Shown: positions 24,277 to 33,003 of the stretch, piece by piece | Layout of the letters: each line of letters starts with the position of its first letter | Numbering within the stretch: position 1 is the first letter of the stretch | DNA from: Qipengyuania oceanensis | Lineage (GTDB): Bacteria; Pseudomonadota; Alphaproteobacteria; Sphingomonadales; Sphingomonadaceae | Direction of reading: 5' to 3' | Assembly: GCF_009827535.1 (NCBI RefSeq) | Contig: NZ_WTYN01000002.1 | Span: 62,001-126,000 of the forward strand | Length of the DNA stretch: 64,000 bases | Program-made: the position numbers and the translations under genes | The notes under the pieces: generated by a model | What the model was told of the DNA's origin: nothing | The model's input: only the letters and a program-made list of their open reading frames with translations | Databases searched by the model: none

Positions 24277-24531
24277 ATGACACATTTTGGCAAGATCAAG
24301 AGCTATGACAGCAGCGCCGGTACCGGCGCGATCACTCCCGAAAAGGGCGGCGATGCTCTGCGTTTCAAGAAGGCGGACCTGCAGCAGGAAGGCCAGATGC
24401 CGAAGGTCGACCAGCGTTTCAGCTATGAAACCAGCGAAGTCGATGGCGGCAAGAAGCACGCCGTGAATCTGCAGCACCAGCAGGGCGACGGCGAAAAGCA
24501 GAACGAGCAGGCCGCCAAGCAGCAGGGCTGA
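24277..24531 (+). CDS. Small cold-shock-domain-like protein
   Basis: 84 residues. GKIKSYDSSAGTGAITPE lines up with the first strands of CspA, LRFKKADLQ with the RNP2 strand, and DQRFSYETSEVDGGKKHAVNL with the last two strands. The aromatic residues of the RNA-binding motifs (KGFGFI and VFVHF in CspA) are largely replaced, so nucleic-acid binding may be weakened or altered. A Gln/Lys-rich tail ends it. GAAGGA stands 8 nt before the ATG. It is the first of three small co-directional genes and lies in a low-GC pocket. Stress induction is plausible but not shown by the sequence. Confidence 0.75.
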   Translation: MTHFGKIKSYDSSAGTGAITPEKGGDALRFKKADLQQEGQMPKVDQRFSYETSEVDGGKKHAVNLQHQQGDGEKQNEQAAKQQG

Positions 24532-24547
24532 TCTTTGATCGATCGCT

Positions 24548-24573
24548 GGGCCGGGGGCGAGAGCTTCCGGCCC
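24548..24573 (+). terminator. GC-rich hairpin after the cold-shock-like gene
   Basis: GGGCCGG (24548-24554) pairs with CCGGCCC (24567-24573) around a 12-nt loop, 17 bases after the stop codon. There is no U-tract, so termination would be incomplete or factor-dependent; it may instead set different expression levels within the small-gene cluster. Confidence 0.35.
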
Positions 24574-24604
24574 ACGCGCGCACCACCTAGCCGGGATTAC
24601 GATC

Positions 24605-24802
24605 ATGCCGATGAACAAGTTCCTGTTCGACCACCAGCTTGCCGCCATGAAAGCGGACCGCTCCGGTTCGGCCGAAGAGCGCGTAGCGGCTGCGGATATG
24701 GTGGGCGGACGTGCGAAGCAACTCGCCGAGTGGCGGAAGGCGAACGGCCTGTCCGACCGGGGCTGGCCAACCGACGAACGAACACCATCCGAGGAACAGT
24801 GA
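24605..24802 (+). CDS. Small uncharacterised protein (65 aa)
   Basis: 65 residues, hydrophilic, without signal peptide or membrane segment. MNKFLFDHQLAAMKADRSGS leads into a predicted helix (AEERVAAADMVGGRAKQLAEWRKANGL). I do not recognise the family. The start may be 24605 or the ATG two codons later at 24611; neither has a good ribosome site. One base separates its stop from the next ATG, so the two small proteins are likely made together. Confidence 0.6.
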   Translation: MPMNKFLFDHQLAAMKADRSGSAEERVAAADMVGGRAKQLAEWRKANGLSDRGWPTDERTPSEEQ

Positions 24803-24803
24803 A

Positions 24804-25004
24804 ATGAGCACTTCTTCAATCGCGGGGAAACCCGGTAAGCCGGCGGTCGGTGAGTGGGAAAGCGAGGGCGGATCGCTCAGACCACGCGCTGCGGACCCGC
24901 TTCCGGAAGGGATCACGGCAGAGACGGTGGTTCGCTACCGCGTGGGCCCTTATTGCTATAGCAGGCTGGAAGACGCCTTGGCGGAGCATTCGCGTCGGTC
25001 CTGA
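24804..25004 (+). CDS. Small uncharacterised protein (66 aa)
   Basis: 66 residues with no recognised domain. The middle is acidic and Gly/Pro-rich, and the C-terminal half VRYRVGPYCYSRLEDALAEH looks like a small folded unit. GAGGAA about 9 nt before the ATG is a good ribosome-binding site placed at the end of the preceding gene, one base from its stop. Probably co-expressed with the cold-shock-like protein and the 65-residue protein upstream. A function cannot be assigned. Confidence 0.6.
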   Translation: MSTSSIAGKPGKPAVGEWESEGGSLRPRAADPLPEGITAETVVRYRVGPYCYSRLEDALAEHSRRS

Positions 25005-25074
25005 GCGGAACCGCTGTGGCACCGTTTGGCCTGCAAACCTCTGCGATCGGCAGTGCTTGCAGGAGCGGCAAAGA

Positions 25075-25149
25075 TCCGCGTGTCACCCAATAGCGGACTT
25101 TCCGGCGCAGAAATCAGCCAACGTCCGCTAACGACCCATTTCGGACGTT
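25075..25149. repeat. Hairpin repeats, copies 2 and 3
   Basis: Copy 2: TCCGC (25075-25079) and GCGGA (25093-25097) around a loop containing CACCCAAT. Copy 3: AACGTCCG (25120-25127) and CGGACGTT (25142-25149) around a loop containing GACCCAT; its stem is identical to copy 1 at 24056. The flanking stretch 25005-25271 contains no gene that I can support and is lower in GC than the core regions. Confidence 0.5.
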
Positions 25150-25271
25150 TCCATGATTCGCAAAACAACATAGATTAGGACTGTGATCTTACGTTTGCTC
25201 GTTTTGCCAGCATCGGGCTATTACCGGGATGCGTCACAGTTCCGTCGTCTCTGGCTCTATCACCGATAGAA

Positions 25272-25616
25272 ATGGAAGCGATCTGTGAAATGACCGCCGA
25301 GGCTGAATGGCAGCCGTTCGGGACCGTCTCTTGGGAAGAAAATCCCGAAAGAACGGCTGGTCTAAACGCCATTGTCGGCGATGACGAGTTTAAGGCGCTG
25401 CCAGCCCAAATCCGTTGCCCAAGAGGGCGGGTCACGCTTCATCACTCCAATGGCATTCCTTTCGACGAATTCTGGATTTCGTCGGACGGGAGACAAGCAG
25501 CTATGTCCGGAGGCTGGCTCGGTGGCGAGTTGCTCGGTGGCGGCGGGGTATGCTATTTTTCGAGAATAGAGAGCAAGTGGGTCCGACAAGGCTGTCTCTC
25601 CACTTGGGCGGTATGA
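25272..25616 (+). CDS. Uncharacterised protein (114 aa) in a low-GC pocket
   Basis: No recognised domain. The sequence looks like a real soluble protein rather than a shadow frame: FGTVSWEENPERTAG, GIPFDEFWISSDGRQAAMSG, then a Gly-rich turn and CYFSRIESKWVRQGCLSTWAV with two cysteines. The start may be 25272 or the ATG at 25290; no ribosome site is clear at either. Base composition is lower in GC than the flanking core genes and hairpin repeats lie on both sides, suggesting accessory or transferred DNA. Confidence 0.5.
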   Translation: MEAICEMTAEAEWQPFGTVSWEENPERTAGLNAIVGDDEFKALPAQIRCPRGRVTLHHSNGIPFDEFWISSDGRQAAMSGGWLGGELLGGGGVCYFSRIESKWVRQGCLSTWAV

Positions 25617-25667
25617 TAAGGCGACTGCTTTTTGAGGCTTCCTTGACTAAAAGCCGACCGTCACAAA

Positions 25668-25690
25668 ACCACCCAATTGCAGACATTCGA
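25668..25690. repeat. Degenerate hairpin repeat, copy 4
   Basis: Contains ACCCAATTGC followed by AGACATT, resembling the loop and right arm of copies 2 and 3, but the left arm (GACCGTC) pairs poorly. It lies between the 114-residue gene and the end of the serine hydrolase gene. Confidence 0.3.
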
Positions 25691-25720
25691 ACCTGATCGC
25701 ACTTGCCGCCTGCACGCTGC

Positions 25721-27325
25721 CTACTTCACCCGCTCCAGTTTGAGGTCGTGGAAGTCGTAGCTGAAGTCCGTCAGTTCCGAGATCGCCTTCATCGTCATGC
25801 CCGTGACCTTGCCGTCCTGCACCACGAAGTCGACGAATGCATCGGCCTTCAGCGAACTGTCCGGCCAGAAGGCAGCGAAGCGATCGCCCTGGTAATGCGT
25901 CAGGTCGCCGTCGAGGATCTGGCTGCGCCCCATGTCGATGAACAGGCCGCCTGCATCGTTCATGCGAATGCGCACATCGCCGTACCAAGGATCGCGATAG
26001 GTCCCGACATAGGCCGATAGTGGCAGGCTGGGCGCGGCCCGGCCTTCGGGCTGCGGAGCGGCGCTGTCGGCAAGCAGCTTGGTACCTTCGGCCTCGGCCT
26101 TGGCGAAAGCTCCGCCCCAGTCGCCGATGAAATCGTTCTCCGGGTGGCCGAGCATGGCGCTGGCGACATGGAAATTGAAGGTCGACGGTGCCCCGCGATA
26201 GTCGTTGGTCGCGCTGAAAAGCACCAGCTTTTCCTCCGGCAAGATCATGAAGTTGCTGACAACACCCGGTGCCCCGCCGCCGTGGCTGACCAGCAGCTTG
26301 CCGAGGAAGTCCTGCGTGCTCCAGCCCAGCGCATAGGCCGAGATATGCGATGCGCCCGCCCGCTTCAGCCCGCCGCTGACGCTGGTCGGGGTGACGCCCT
26401 TCCAGACTTCGGCCACCTGCTTTTCACTGAGCAGCCGCTTGCCGTCCGCCGTCACGCCGCCGTCGAGCCAGAACTGGCCCCATTTCATCATCCCGTCGGT
26501 GTTGCACCAGATGCCGCCGGCCGCGTTCCAAGTCGTCGAGAAGGCAAGCTCCTCGCCCACCGGCACGCCGGCGTCGGCTCCTGCCGCGCGCTCGTGTCCC
26601 GTGACATAAGGAACGCCTGCGGCAATCCTGCTCTTGTCCGCGGCGCAGGGCTGCATCCCGACCGGAACCAGGATCTCGTCGGTTACGAAATCCGCCCAGC
26701 TCTTGCCGGAAACGCGCTCCACGATCTCGCCCGCGACGATGTAGAGCAGGTTGTCGTAGGCGTATTCGGCGCGGAAGCCGCTGGTCGGCCGCAGATAGGG
26801 CAGCGCCTTGATGACGTCTTCGGGTTCGGCATCGCCGTCCGGCCAGATCAGCAGGTCGCCGGCGCCGAGCGGCAGGCCCGACCGGTGCGTCAACGCGTCG
26901 CGCACGGTGAAATGCTCGCTCACCCACGGGTCCCACATGCGGAATTCGGGAATGTAGGTCTGCACCGGCGCGTCCCAGTCGACCTTGCCCTGGTCGACCA
27001 GCATGGCGAGCGCGGTGGTGGTGAAGGCCTTGGAAATGCTCGCGATCGGGAACAGCATGTCCTGCGTGACCGGGCGGGTGGTCCCTTCCTCGGCCAGGCC
27101 GGTCGCCCCCTGGTAGACGATCGCGCCGTCCCTTGAGACCGCGGCGACGAAGCCGGTCGTATCGAAGGCTTCGCTCGTACGGGCGAGGGCGGCGTCGTAA
27201 TCCGTAGCGGCTGCAGCCTGAGCGGCGATCGGCGCGGACTGGACCGGAGTTTCTGCCTGTGCGTGCGCGCACGCGCCGAGCGAGGTCGAGACGAGCAGCA
27301 GCGCTGCGGTGCGGGCGAGGATCAT
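25721..27325 (-). CDS. Serine hydrolase of the beta-lactamase/penicillin-binding family, predicted lipoprotein
   Basis: 534 residues. MILARTAALLLV ends in SLGAC, a lipobox with lipid-bearing Cys19, so it is probably anchored to the periplasmic face of a membrane. The catalytic SxxK is SISK at residues 96-99 (PIASISKAFTTT), the second motif is Y-D-N in AYDNLLYIVAG, and HGGGAPG replaces the KTG triad. The C-terminal ~110 residues are a separate beta-rich domain (YVGTYRDPWYGDVRI). Such proteins act as esterases, D-aminopeptidases or peptidoglycan hydrolases; which one cannot be told. ATG at 27325 fits the signal peptide. Confidence 0.88.
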   Translation of the reverse strand: MILARTAALLLVSTSLGACAHAQAETPVQSAPIAAQAAAATDYDAALARTSEAFDTTGFVAAVSRDGAIVYQGATGLAEEGTTRPVTQDMLFPIASISKAFTTTALAMLVDQGKVDWDAPVQTYIPEFRMWDPWVSEHFTVRDALTHRSGLPLGAGDLLIWPDGDAEPEDVIKALPYLRPTSGFRAEYAYDNLLYIVAGEIVERVSGKSWADFVTDEILVPVGMQPCAADKSRIAAGVPYVTGHERAAGADAGVPVGEELAFSTTWNAAGGIWCNTDGMMKWGQFWLDGGVTADGKRLLSEKQVAEVWKGVTPTSVSGGLKRAGASHISAYALGWSTQDFLGKLLVSHGGGAPGVVSNFMILPEEKLVLFSATNDYRGAPSTFNFHVASAMLGHPENDFIGDWGGAFAKAEAEGTKLLADSAAPQPEGRAAPSLPLSAYVGTYRDPWYGDVRIRMNDAGGLFIDMGRSQILDGDLTHYQGDRFAAFWPDSSLKADAFVDFVVQDGKVTGMTMKAISELTDFSYDFHDLKLERVK

Positions 27326-27399
27326 GCGGGAAGTCTCCTGTTTCGGGCAGTCTGCTACGCTGCCGGAACCCCGCTCTGCAACAGGCAATAGCAGCGGTG

Positions 27400-28866
27400 T
27401 CAGCCGGTTTGCCGCAGCATCGCGCGCTCGACCCAGGTCGCGTGGGTGCCCGAACAGATCTTGTGCGGCAGCGCGAGGCGGCAGACCGGGCCCTTCGCGA
27501 TGTCACCGGCATCCAGGATCGCGCATTCGCTGGCGTTGCGGTTCTCGTCGATCAGGAAGGTGACGAGATAGGCTGCATCCTCCTGCGTCGCGCCCTTCTT
27601 CGGAATGACCGGGGTTTCGCTGGCATACACGCCGTCGGGCAGCGTGTAGACCTGTTCCTCGCCGGTCTGCGTGTCGTGCCGGACGTAGCCGTTGAACAGG
27701 AACCAGCCGGGTTTCGTTGTGGTCGACCAGACATAGCGCGATGGCTTCATCGCGTAGTCCGGATTGATCGTGCCGAATTCCACGATGCGGTCCGAGAGAC
27801 GCTCTTCCCTCGTTTTGCCGCTGGCGAGGTCGAAGCGCCAGCGGTGAAGCCGGCAGCCGAAGCTGTGCTCGTCCACATAGGCCATCATGTGCGCATACTG
27901 GCCGAACTCCTCGAGCGGCTCCGGCATCGGGTTCGTCTGGTGATATCCCTCGAGCACGATTTCCCCGTCCTCCTCCCACGCATTCGTCCAGTGGAGAACG
28001 AAAGTCGGCTCGGCCTCGAACCAGCGGATGTCCTCCGGCTGCCCATGGCGCGGGATCAGCGCAAAACGCGTCGGAAGGCCTTCGTGCAGCCGCGCGGCGT
28101 GGATGTCGCGCCCGAGCAGCTTCTCGTCCCAGAATAGCGGCATGTCGTTGAGGATCGACCAGTTCTTCGTGATCGCCATGTCGTGCGGCAGGCGCGGACC
28201 GGGGAGCGCGACGGGAATGTAATGGGCCAGCTTTCCGGCGCGGTCGACGACGCCGTAATGCATGAAAGGCGCGTGCTTCGAATAGTTGAAGAACATCAGC
28301 TCGCCGGTCTCTTCGTCGACCTTGGGATGGGCCGACACGCCGTCCAGCGGCCCCCACGGCGCCTTGCCGAGATTCTCCAGCGTTTCAGGATCGACCATCC
28401 ACGCTTCGCCGCACTGGTAGAAGGTCGCGTAGGCTACGCCGGCGTGGACGATGATGTCGGTGCTCCCGGTGTCCTTGAGGCCGCCGTGAGCGCCGAAACC
28501 GGGTCGCTTCGATGTGCCCGCCGGGTCCATCAATCCGCCCCACAGCGAACCGCCCGCGATCTGTTCGGCCTCGAAGCAATAGGTCCGCACGTAGCGATTG
28601 CGATAGCTCGCCTTGCCGCCCGAGATGCTGACCTGATGGATCATGGCATCGCCATCGAAAGGATGGTGGCGCCCGAGCGGCTGGTGAACCTGGTTCTCCG
28701 TGTTGCGGAGGTATACGCCGTCGATATCGCGCGGGATCTCCCCCGCGATCACCTCGAGCTCATCGACGTCCACTTCCTCGTGGCAAGGTGTCCAGGCACC
28801 CGAAAGATAGGGGTGGTTGGACGGTTCGAGCGTGTGGCGCAGCGGCGGCTGGCGGGTGATCTGCAT
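27400..28866 (-). CDS. Carotenoid cleavage oxygenase family protein
   Basis: 488 residues. Four histidines that would hold the catalytic iron are seen in SAHPKVD, LPHDMAIT, FVLHWTNAW and, at the end, SGTHATWVER, spread over seven-bladed propeller sequence as in apocarotenoid and lignostilbene dioxygenases. FDGDAMIHQV near residue 75 and YLRNTENQ are further family signatures. No signal peptide, so cytosolic. Substrate could be a carotenoid, apocarotenoid or stilbene-type aromatic; the family alone does not decide. Sphingomonads are rich in both. It is followed downstream by the serine hydrolase gene, 74 bp away. Confidence 0.92.
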   Translation of the reverse strand: MQITRQPPLRHTLEPSNHPYLSGAWTPCHEEVDVDELEVIAGEIPRDIDGVYLRNTENQVHQPLGRHHPFDGDAMIHQVSISGGKASYRNRYVRTYCFEAEQIAGGSLWGGLMDPAGTSKRPGFGAHGGLKDTGSTDIIVHAGVAYATFYQCGEAWMVDPETLENLGKAPWGPLDGVSAHPKVDEETGELMFFNYSKHAPFMHYGVVDRAGKLAHYIPVALPGPRLPHDMAITKNWSILNDMPLFWDEKLLGRDIHAARLHEGLPTRFALIPRHGQPEDIRWFEAEPTFVLHWTNAWEEDGEIVLEGYHQTNPMPEPLEEFGQYAHMMAYVDEHSFGCRLHRWRFDLASGKTREERLSDRIVEFGTINPDYAMKPSRYVWSTTTKPGWFLFNGYVRHDTQTGEEQVYTLPDGVYASETPVIPKKGATQEDAAYLVTFLIDENRNASECAILDAGDIAKGPVCRLALPHKICSGTHATWVERAMLRQTG

Positions 28867-28929
28867 CGGCGTTCCCTCTCGATGGGAGAGGGTAGCGCGA
28901 GAGATGGCGGACGCAAGCCTGCTGGCTGC

Positions 28930-29616
28930 TCACTCCTTGTCGGAAAAGCCGATCTTTACATGCGTGCCGTCGCAGAACGGCTTGTTGCCGCTTGCCCCGC
29001 ACCGGCAGAGCGCCATGCGGCTGCGCCGTTCGTACTCCTTCCCGTCGGCGGAGATGAGGCGAATGCCCCCCTCGACGTAGAGCGGGCCGGAACATTGTTC
29101 GGCCGGGTCCTGCGTGGTGCTGATCTGCTGTTCGCGCGGCGCTTCGATCGGCTCGCCCGTGGCAGTGTCGATCGCCACGAGGCGCCCTGAGACGCAGTCC
29201 TTGATCTGGTCGAGAAAGATCGCCGCGACTTCGGGATCGTCGGTCTTCTCGACTTCGTCCCAGACCGTCTGGTGTGTGTCGCAGAAGCGGGCGAGGGCGC
29301 ACAGGTCTTCCTGGTCCATCAGCTTGAAACGGGGCCCGTCGAGCACCTTGGCCTGCTCGGCATAGGGCTTCATGCTGGCCGTTTCGAGCCCTTCGAACCC
29401 CTCGTCGGCGTGGCTGTTGTCGCAGTAAGGCTTGTTTGCCGACTGCCCACAGCGGCACAGCGCGTATTTCTTCTTCGCGGGATAGGTCTTGGTCGGCTGC
29501 CACTCGATGCTTTCGCCGGTCTCGTTGACCGCGATGCTCTGCTCGCGAAGCGGGATGGAGCCGGTGACGACATAGGGGCCGTCTTCGGTGATGCTGATGC
29601 TGCGTTCGTCTGCCAT
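28930..29616 (-). CDS. Double CDGSH-type iron-sulfur protein
   Basis: 228 residues with two CDGSH [2Fe-2S] motifs: CRCGQSANKPYCDNSH near residue 55 and CRCGASGNKPFCDGTH near 205. Each gives the three Cys and one His that bind the cluster; the first has Asn in place of the Gly. Between them lies a helical region with FCDTHQTVWDEVEK and DCVSGRLVAIDTATGEPI, the latter typical of ferredoxin-like insertions in this family. Role is probably redox or iron-sulfur transfer; unknown in detail. Same strand and about 60 bp downstream of the TesB gene's lineage of genes. Confidence 0.9.
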   Translation of the reverse strand: MADERSISITEDGPYVVTGSIPLREQSIAVNETGESIEWQPTKTYPAKKKYALCRCGQSANKPYCDNSHADEGFEGLETASMKPYAEQAKVLDGPRFKLMDQEDLCALARFCDTHQTVWDEVEKTDDPEVAAIFLDQIKDCVSGRLVAIDTATGEPIEAPREQQISTTQDPAEQCSGPLYVEGGIRLISADGKEYERRSRMALCRCGASGNKPFCDGTHVKIGFSDKE

Positions 29617-29655
29617 GTCCTTGAAACATCGGACAAGGGCAGGCGGTTCCGCGCG

Positions 29656-30579
29656 TCAGTTTTTCGGCTTCTTCACCCGCTTGCGCATCATGCCTTCCTG
29701 GGCGACGCTGGCGACGAGTTCGCCCTGCTGGTTGAAGATCCGGCCGCGATTGAAGCCGCGGCCGCCGCCGCTCCACGGGCTGTCCGTGGCATACAGCAGC
29801 CACTCGTCGGCCCGCGCTTCGCGATGGAACCAGAGGGCGTGGTCGAGACTGGCGCCGACCAGTTCGCCGCGCATCCACGAGAGGCCGTGCGGCAGGGCAC
29901 TGGTCCCGAGCAGGGTGAAGTCGCTGGCGTAGGCGATGACCGCGCGGTGCAATGCCGGATCGTCGGGCAGGGGGGCGACCGCGCGAAACCAGCTGTAGGC
30001 TTCCGGCTCGCTCGGTTCGCTGTTCATCCAGTGCAACCGTCCGGCAGTGCGGATCTCGATCGGGCGAGGGCGCGTGACCGTCGCCTTCTGCGCTGCGCCC
30101 ATCCGGTCACCTGCACGTTCGACGATCTTCTGGCGCACCTGAGCATCCGATTCCAGCGCGTCGGGCCCGGGCACGTCGGGCATCTCGTACTCGTCGTGTT
30201 CAAGGCCAGGTTCGGGGGTCTGGAAGCTGGCGGTCAGGTTGAGGATCGGCCGCTTGCTGCCATCGGCATCGAGCTGGCTGGCGACGACCCGACGGTTGGC
30301 GAAGCTGCGACCGTCGAAATCGGTCGCGACGTCGTAGGTGATCTCCGGCCCTTCTTCGCCGCCGCGCAGGAAATAGGCGTGGAGCGAGTGCGCCGTCTTG
30401 CTGTCACCGACGCTGACCTGCGCCGCCTGCAAGGCCTGGGCGATGACCTGTCCGCCAAAAACCCTGCCGATCCCGTCCTTCTGGGGCTTGCCGACGAACT
30501 TGGCCTCGTCCGTGCGTTCTACGGTCAGGAGATCGACGAGATGGTCGACCAGTTTTTCGGGAGGGATGCTGTCGCTCAT
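29656..30579 (-). CDS. tesB: Acyl-CoA thioesterase II
   Basis: 307 residues with the double-hotdog fold of TesB. GRVFGGQVIAQALQAA is the first-hotdog signature. The catalytic triad residues Asp, Thr/Ser and Gln known from E. coli TesB are represented by YASDFTLLGTSAL, the Ser/Thr after it, and SVAQEGMMR. It hydrolyses medium- and long-chain acyl-CoA to free acids. ATG at 30579 begins MSDSIPPEKL as in relatives; the open frame upstream is non-homologous. It lies after the hppA terminator and upstream of the CDGSH gene on the same strand. Confidence 0.94.
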   Translation of the reverse strand: MSDSIPPEKLVDHLVDLLTVERTDEAKFVGKPQKDGIGRVFGGQVIAQALQAAQVSVGDSKTAHSLHAYFLRGGEEGPEITYDVATDFDGRSFANRRVVASQLDADGSKRPILNLTASFQTPEPGLEHDEYEMPDVPGPDALESDAQVRQKIVERAGDRMGAAQKATVTRPRPIEIRTAGRLHWMNSEPSEPEAYSWFRAVAPLPDDPALHRAVIAYASDFTLLGTSALPHGLSWMRGELVGASLDHALWFHREARADEWLLYATDSPWSGGGRGFNRGRIFNQQGELVASVAQEGMMRKRVKKPKN

Positions 30580-30640
30580 GGCGCACGGCCATGCGTCACC
30601 CTTACGCAAACGTCAATCAAGAGCACGTGTTGTGCGGGAA

Positions 30641-30682
30641 AGGAAAAGAAAACCCCGCCCGGATCACTCCGGACGGGGTTTC
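30641..30682 (-). terminator. Rho-independent terminator of hppA
   Basis: On the minus strand AACCCCGTCCGGA, a GTGA loop and TCCGGGCGGGGTT form a near-perfect 13-bp stem, followed by TTTTCTTTT. It begins about 20 bases after the hppA stop codon and separates hppA from tesB. Confidence 0.9.
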
Positions 30683-30701
30683 CCTTTCGATGAGGGCAGC
30701 T

Positions 30702-32855
30702 TCAGCCCGCGGCAAGCGCCGCGAGCAGCAGCAGCGCCACGATGTTGGTGATCTTGATCATCGGGTTGACGGCCGGACCGGCGGTGTCCTTGTACGGATC
30801 GCCGACCGTGTCGCCCGTCACCGCGGCGTGGTGGGCGTCCGAGCCCTTGCCGCCGTGATTGCCATCCTCGATGTACTTCTTCGCATTGTCCCATGCGCCG
30901 CCGCCGGCGGTCATGGAAAGCGCCACGAAGAGACCGCCGACGATGACGCCGAGCAGCAGTGCGCCGAGCGCCGCGAAGCCGTTTTCCTGGCCCGCGATCA
31001 GCGTGATGACGAAGTAGACCACGATCGGGGCCAGCACCGGCAGCAGCGACGGAACGATCATTTCCTTGATCGCCGCCTTGGTGACCAGGTCGACCGTGCG
31101 CGCGTAGTCGGGCTTCTCGGAATAATCCATGATGCCCGGCTTTTCCTTGAACTGCGCTCGCACGTCCTTGACCACGTCGCCAGCCGCGCGTCCCACCGCC
31201 GTCATGCCCATCGCACCGAACAGGTACGGGAGCAGCGCGCCGAGCAGCAGCCCGACAATGACGTATGGGTTCTCGAGGCTGAAATCGACGTCCGCGTTCG
31301 GGAAGAACTCGGCAAGGTCGGTGGTGTAGGCGGCGAACAGGACCAGCGCGGCAAGGCCCGCCGATCCGATCGCATAACCCTTGGTAACCGCCTTGGTCGT
31401 GTTGCCGACGGCGTCGAGAAGGTCGGTCTTCTCGCGAACGCTCTCGTCGAGACCCGCCATCTCCGCGATGCCGCCCGCATTGTCGGTCACCGGGCCGTAG
31501 GCGTCGAGCGCCACGACCACGCCGGCCAGCGCGAGCATCGAGGTCGCGGCATAAGCGATCCCGATGAGACCTGCGAACTGGAAGGCGATGATGATGCCGC
31601 CAACGATGACCAGCGTGGGCAGGGCGGTTGCCTCGAGCGAGATCGCCAGACCCTGGATGACGTTGGTGCCGTGACCGGTTTCCGAAGCCTTCGCGATCGA
31701 ACGCACCGGACGATACTTCGTGCCGGTGTAGTACTCGGTGATCAGGATGATCAGGAAGGTGATCGCAAGGCCGAGCACGGAGCACCAGAACAGGTCCCAG
31801 CCGTTGAAGCTCATGACCTGTTCGGTCATGCCTTCTTCGGACAGCGGGGCGCCCGGATCGACGCCAGCCGGTGCCCCGCCGATGACGGTGTCGATACCGA
31901 TGGCATAATCGGTCACGAACCAGATCAGCGGGATCGAGAGCAGCGCCGTCAGGATGAAGCCCTTGTACATCGCGCCCATGACATTGGTGCTGCCCTTGCC
32001 GAGCTTCACCGCATAGGTACCGATGATCGAGGTGACGATGCACGCGCCGCCGATCAGCAACGGCAATGCCATCATCGGCATCAGCAGTTCGCCGAGACGT
32101 TCCCCGAACAGCAGTGCGGTCAGCACCATCGTTGCACCGACGGTGACGACGTAGGTTTCGAACAGGTCGGCAGCCATGCCGGCGCAGTCGCCCACGTTAT
32201 CGCCCACGTTGTCGGCGATCACGGCGGGGTTGCGCGGATCGTCTTCGGGGATGCCCGCCTCGACCTTGCCGACGAGGTCGGCGCCGACGTCGGCCGCCTT
32301 GGTGAAGATGCCGCCGCCGAGACGCGCGAAGATCGAGATCAGCGAAGCGCCGAAGGCGAGGCCGACAAGACCGTCGATGACGTGGCGATCGTTCGGGGCG
32401 TAGCCCGCGGGGCCGGTCAGGTACCAGAAGAACACTGCGATCGCGAGCAGGGCAAGGCCGGCCACCAGCATGCCGGTGATGGCGCCTGCACGAAAGGCGA
32501 TCGTCAGCCCCTGCTGCAACCCGCTTTGCGCGGCAGCCGCGGTGCGCACATTGGAGCGGACCGAGATGTTCATGCCGATGAAGCCGGCAACGCCCGACAG
32601 GACTGCGCCGATCAGGAATCCGATAGTCGGGATGATGCCGAGAAACACGAACACCAGCGCCGCGACGACGACGCCGACGATGCCGATGGTGGTGTACTGG
32701 CGGCTGAGGTAGGCTTGCGCGCCTTCCTGGATGGCCGCGGCGATTTCCTGCATTTTCTCGTTCCCGGCGCCTGCGCCGAGAACCTGGCGGCTAGTCACGA
32801 AGCCGTACACGACGGCTAGCAATCCCAGCACGATGGATATGAGAACAAGGTCCAC
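30702..32855 (-). CDS. hppA: Membrane-bound H+-translocating pyrophosphatase (K+-independent type)
   Basis: Couples pyrophosphate hydrolysis to proton export; 717 residues with about 16 membrane helices. The substrate-binding motif [11 protein letters not shown] and the acidic [18 protein letters not shown] loop are intact. The position that decides potassium dependence reads [10 protein letters not shown], with Lys, so this is the K+-independent proton-pumping class. The initiation codon is GTG (32855), with AGGAGGGGAG a few bases upstream as a strong ribosome site. It follows thiL by about 150 bp and has its own intrinsic terminator. This pump recovers energy from biosynthetic PPi. Confidence 0.96.
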   Translation of the reverse strand: MDLVLISIVLGLLAVVYGFVTSRQVLGAGAGNEKMQEIAAAIQEGAQAYLSRQYTTIGIVGVVVAALVFVFLGIIPTIGFLIGAVLSGVAGFIGMNISVRSNVRTAAAAQSGLQQGLTIAFRAGAITGMLVAGLALLAIAVFFWYLTGPAGYAPNDRHVIDGLVGLAFGASLISIFARLGGGIFTKAADVGADLVGKVEAGIPEDDPRNPAVIADNVGDNVGDCAGMAADLFETYVVTVGATMVLTALLFGERLGELLMPMMALPLLIGGACIVTSIIGTYAVKLGKGSTNVMGAMYKGFILTALLSIPLIWFVTDYAIGIDTVIGGAPAGVDPGAPLSEEGMTEQVMSFNGWDLFWCSVLGLAITFLIILITEYYTGTKYRPVRSIAKASETGHGTNVIQGLAISLEATALPTLVIVGGIIIAFQFAGLIGIAYAATSMLALAGVVVALDAYGPVTDNAGGIAEMAGLDESVREKTDLLDAVGNTTKAVTKGYAIGSAGLAALVLFAAYTTDLAEFFPNADVDFSLENPYVIVGLLLGALLPYLFGAMGMTAVGRAAGDVVKDVRAQFKEKPGIMDYSEKPDYARTVDLVTKAAIKEMIVPSLLPVLAPIVVYFVITLIAGQENGFAALGALLLGVIVGGLFVALSMTAGGGAWDNAKKYIEDGNHGGKGSDAHHAAVTGDTVGDPYKDTAGPAVNPMIKITNIVALLLLAALAAG

Positions 32856-33003
32856 GAAAGACTCCCCTCCTGATGTGGATATTCAAGCCCGTGTCGAATG
32901 CCGGGCCGTTGGGGCAGGGGGCTATCGTGCCACGGCAGGCGAGGCAAGGGGGTAAAGTGAGAGCAAATCGCGGATGTCGGCGGTTTTCCGCAGGCTCCGG
33001 CGG

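Noticed and set aside
30591-32819. 742-codon frame antisense to hppA
   Set aside because: His/Asp/Arg-rich reverse translation of membrane helices; hppA is certain.
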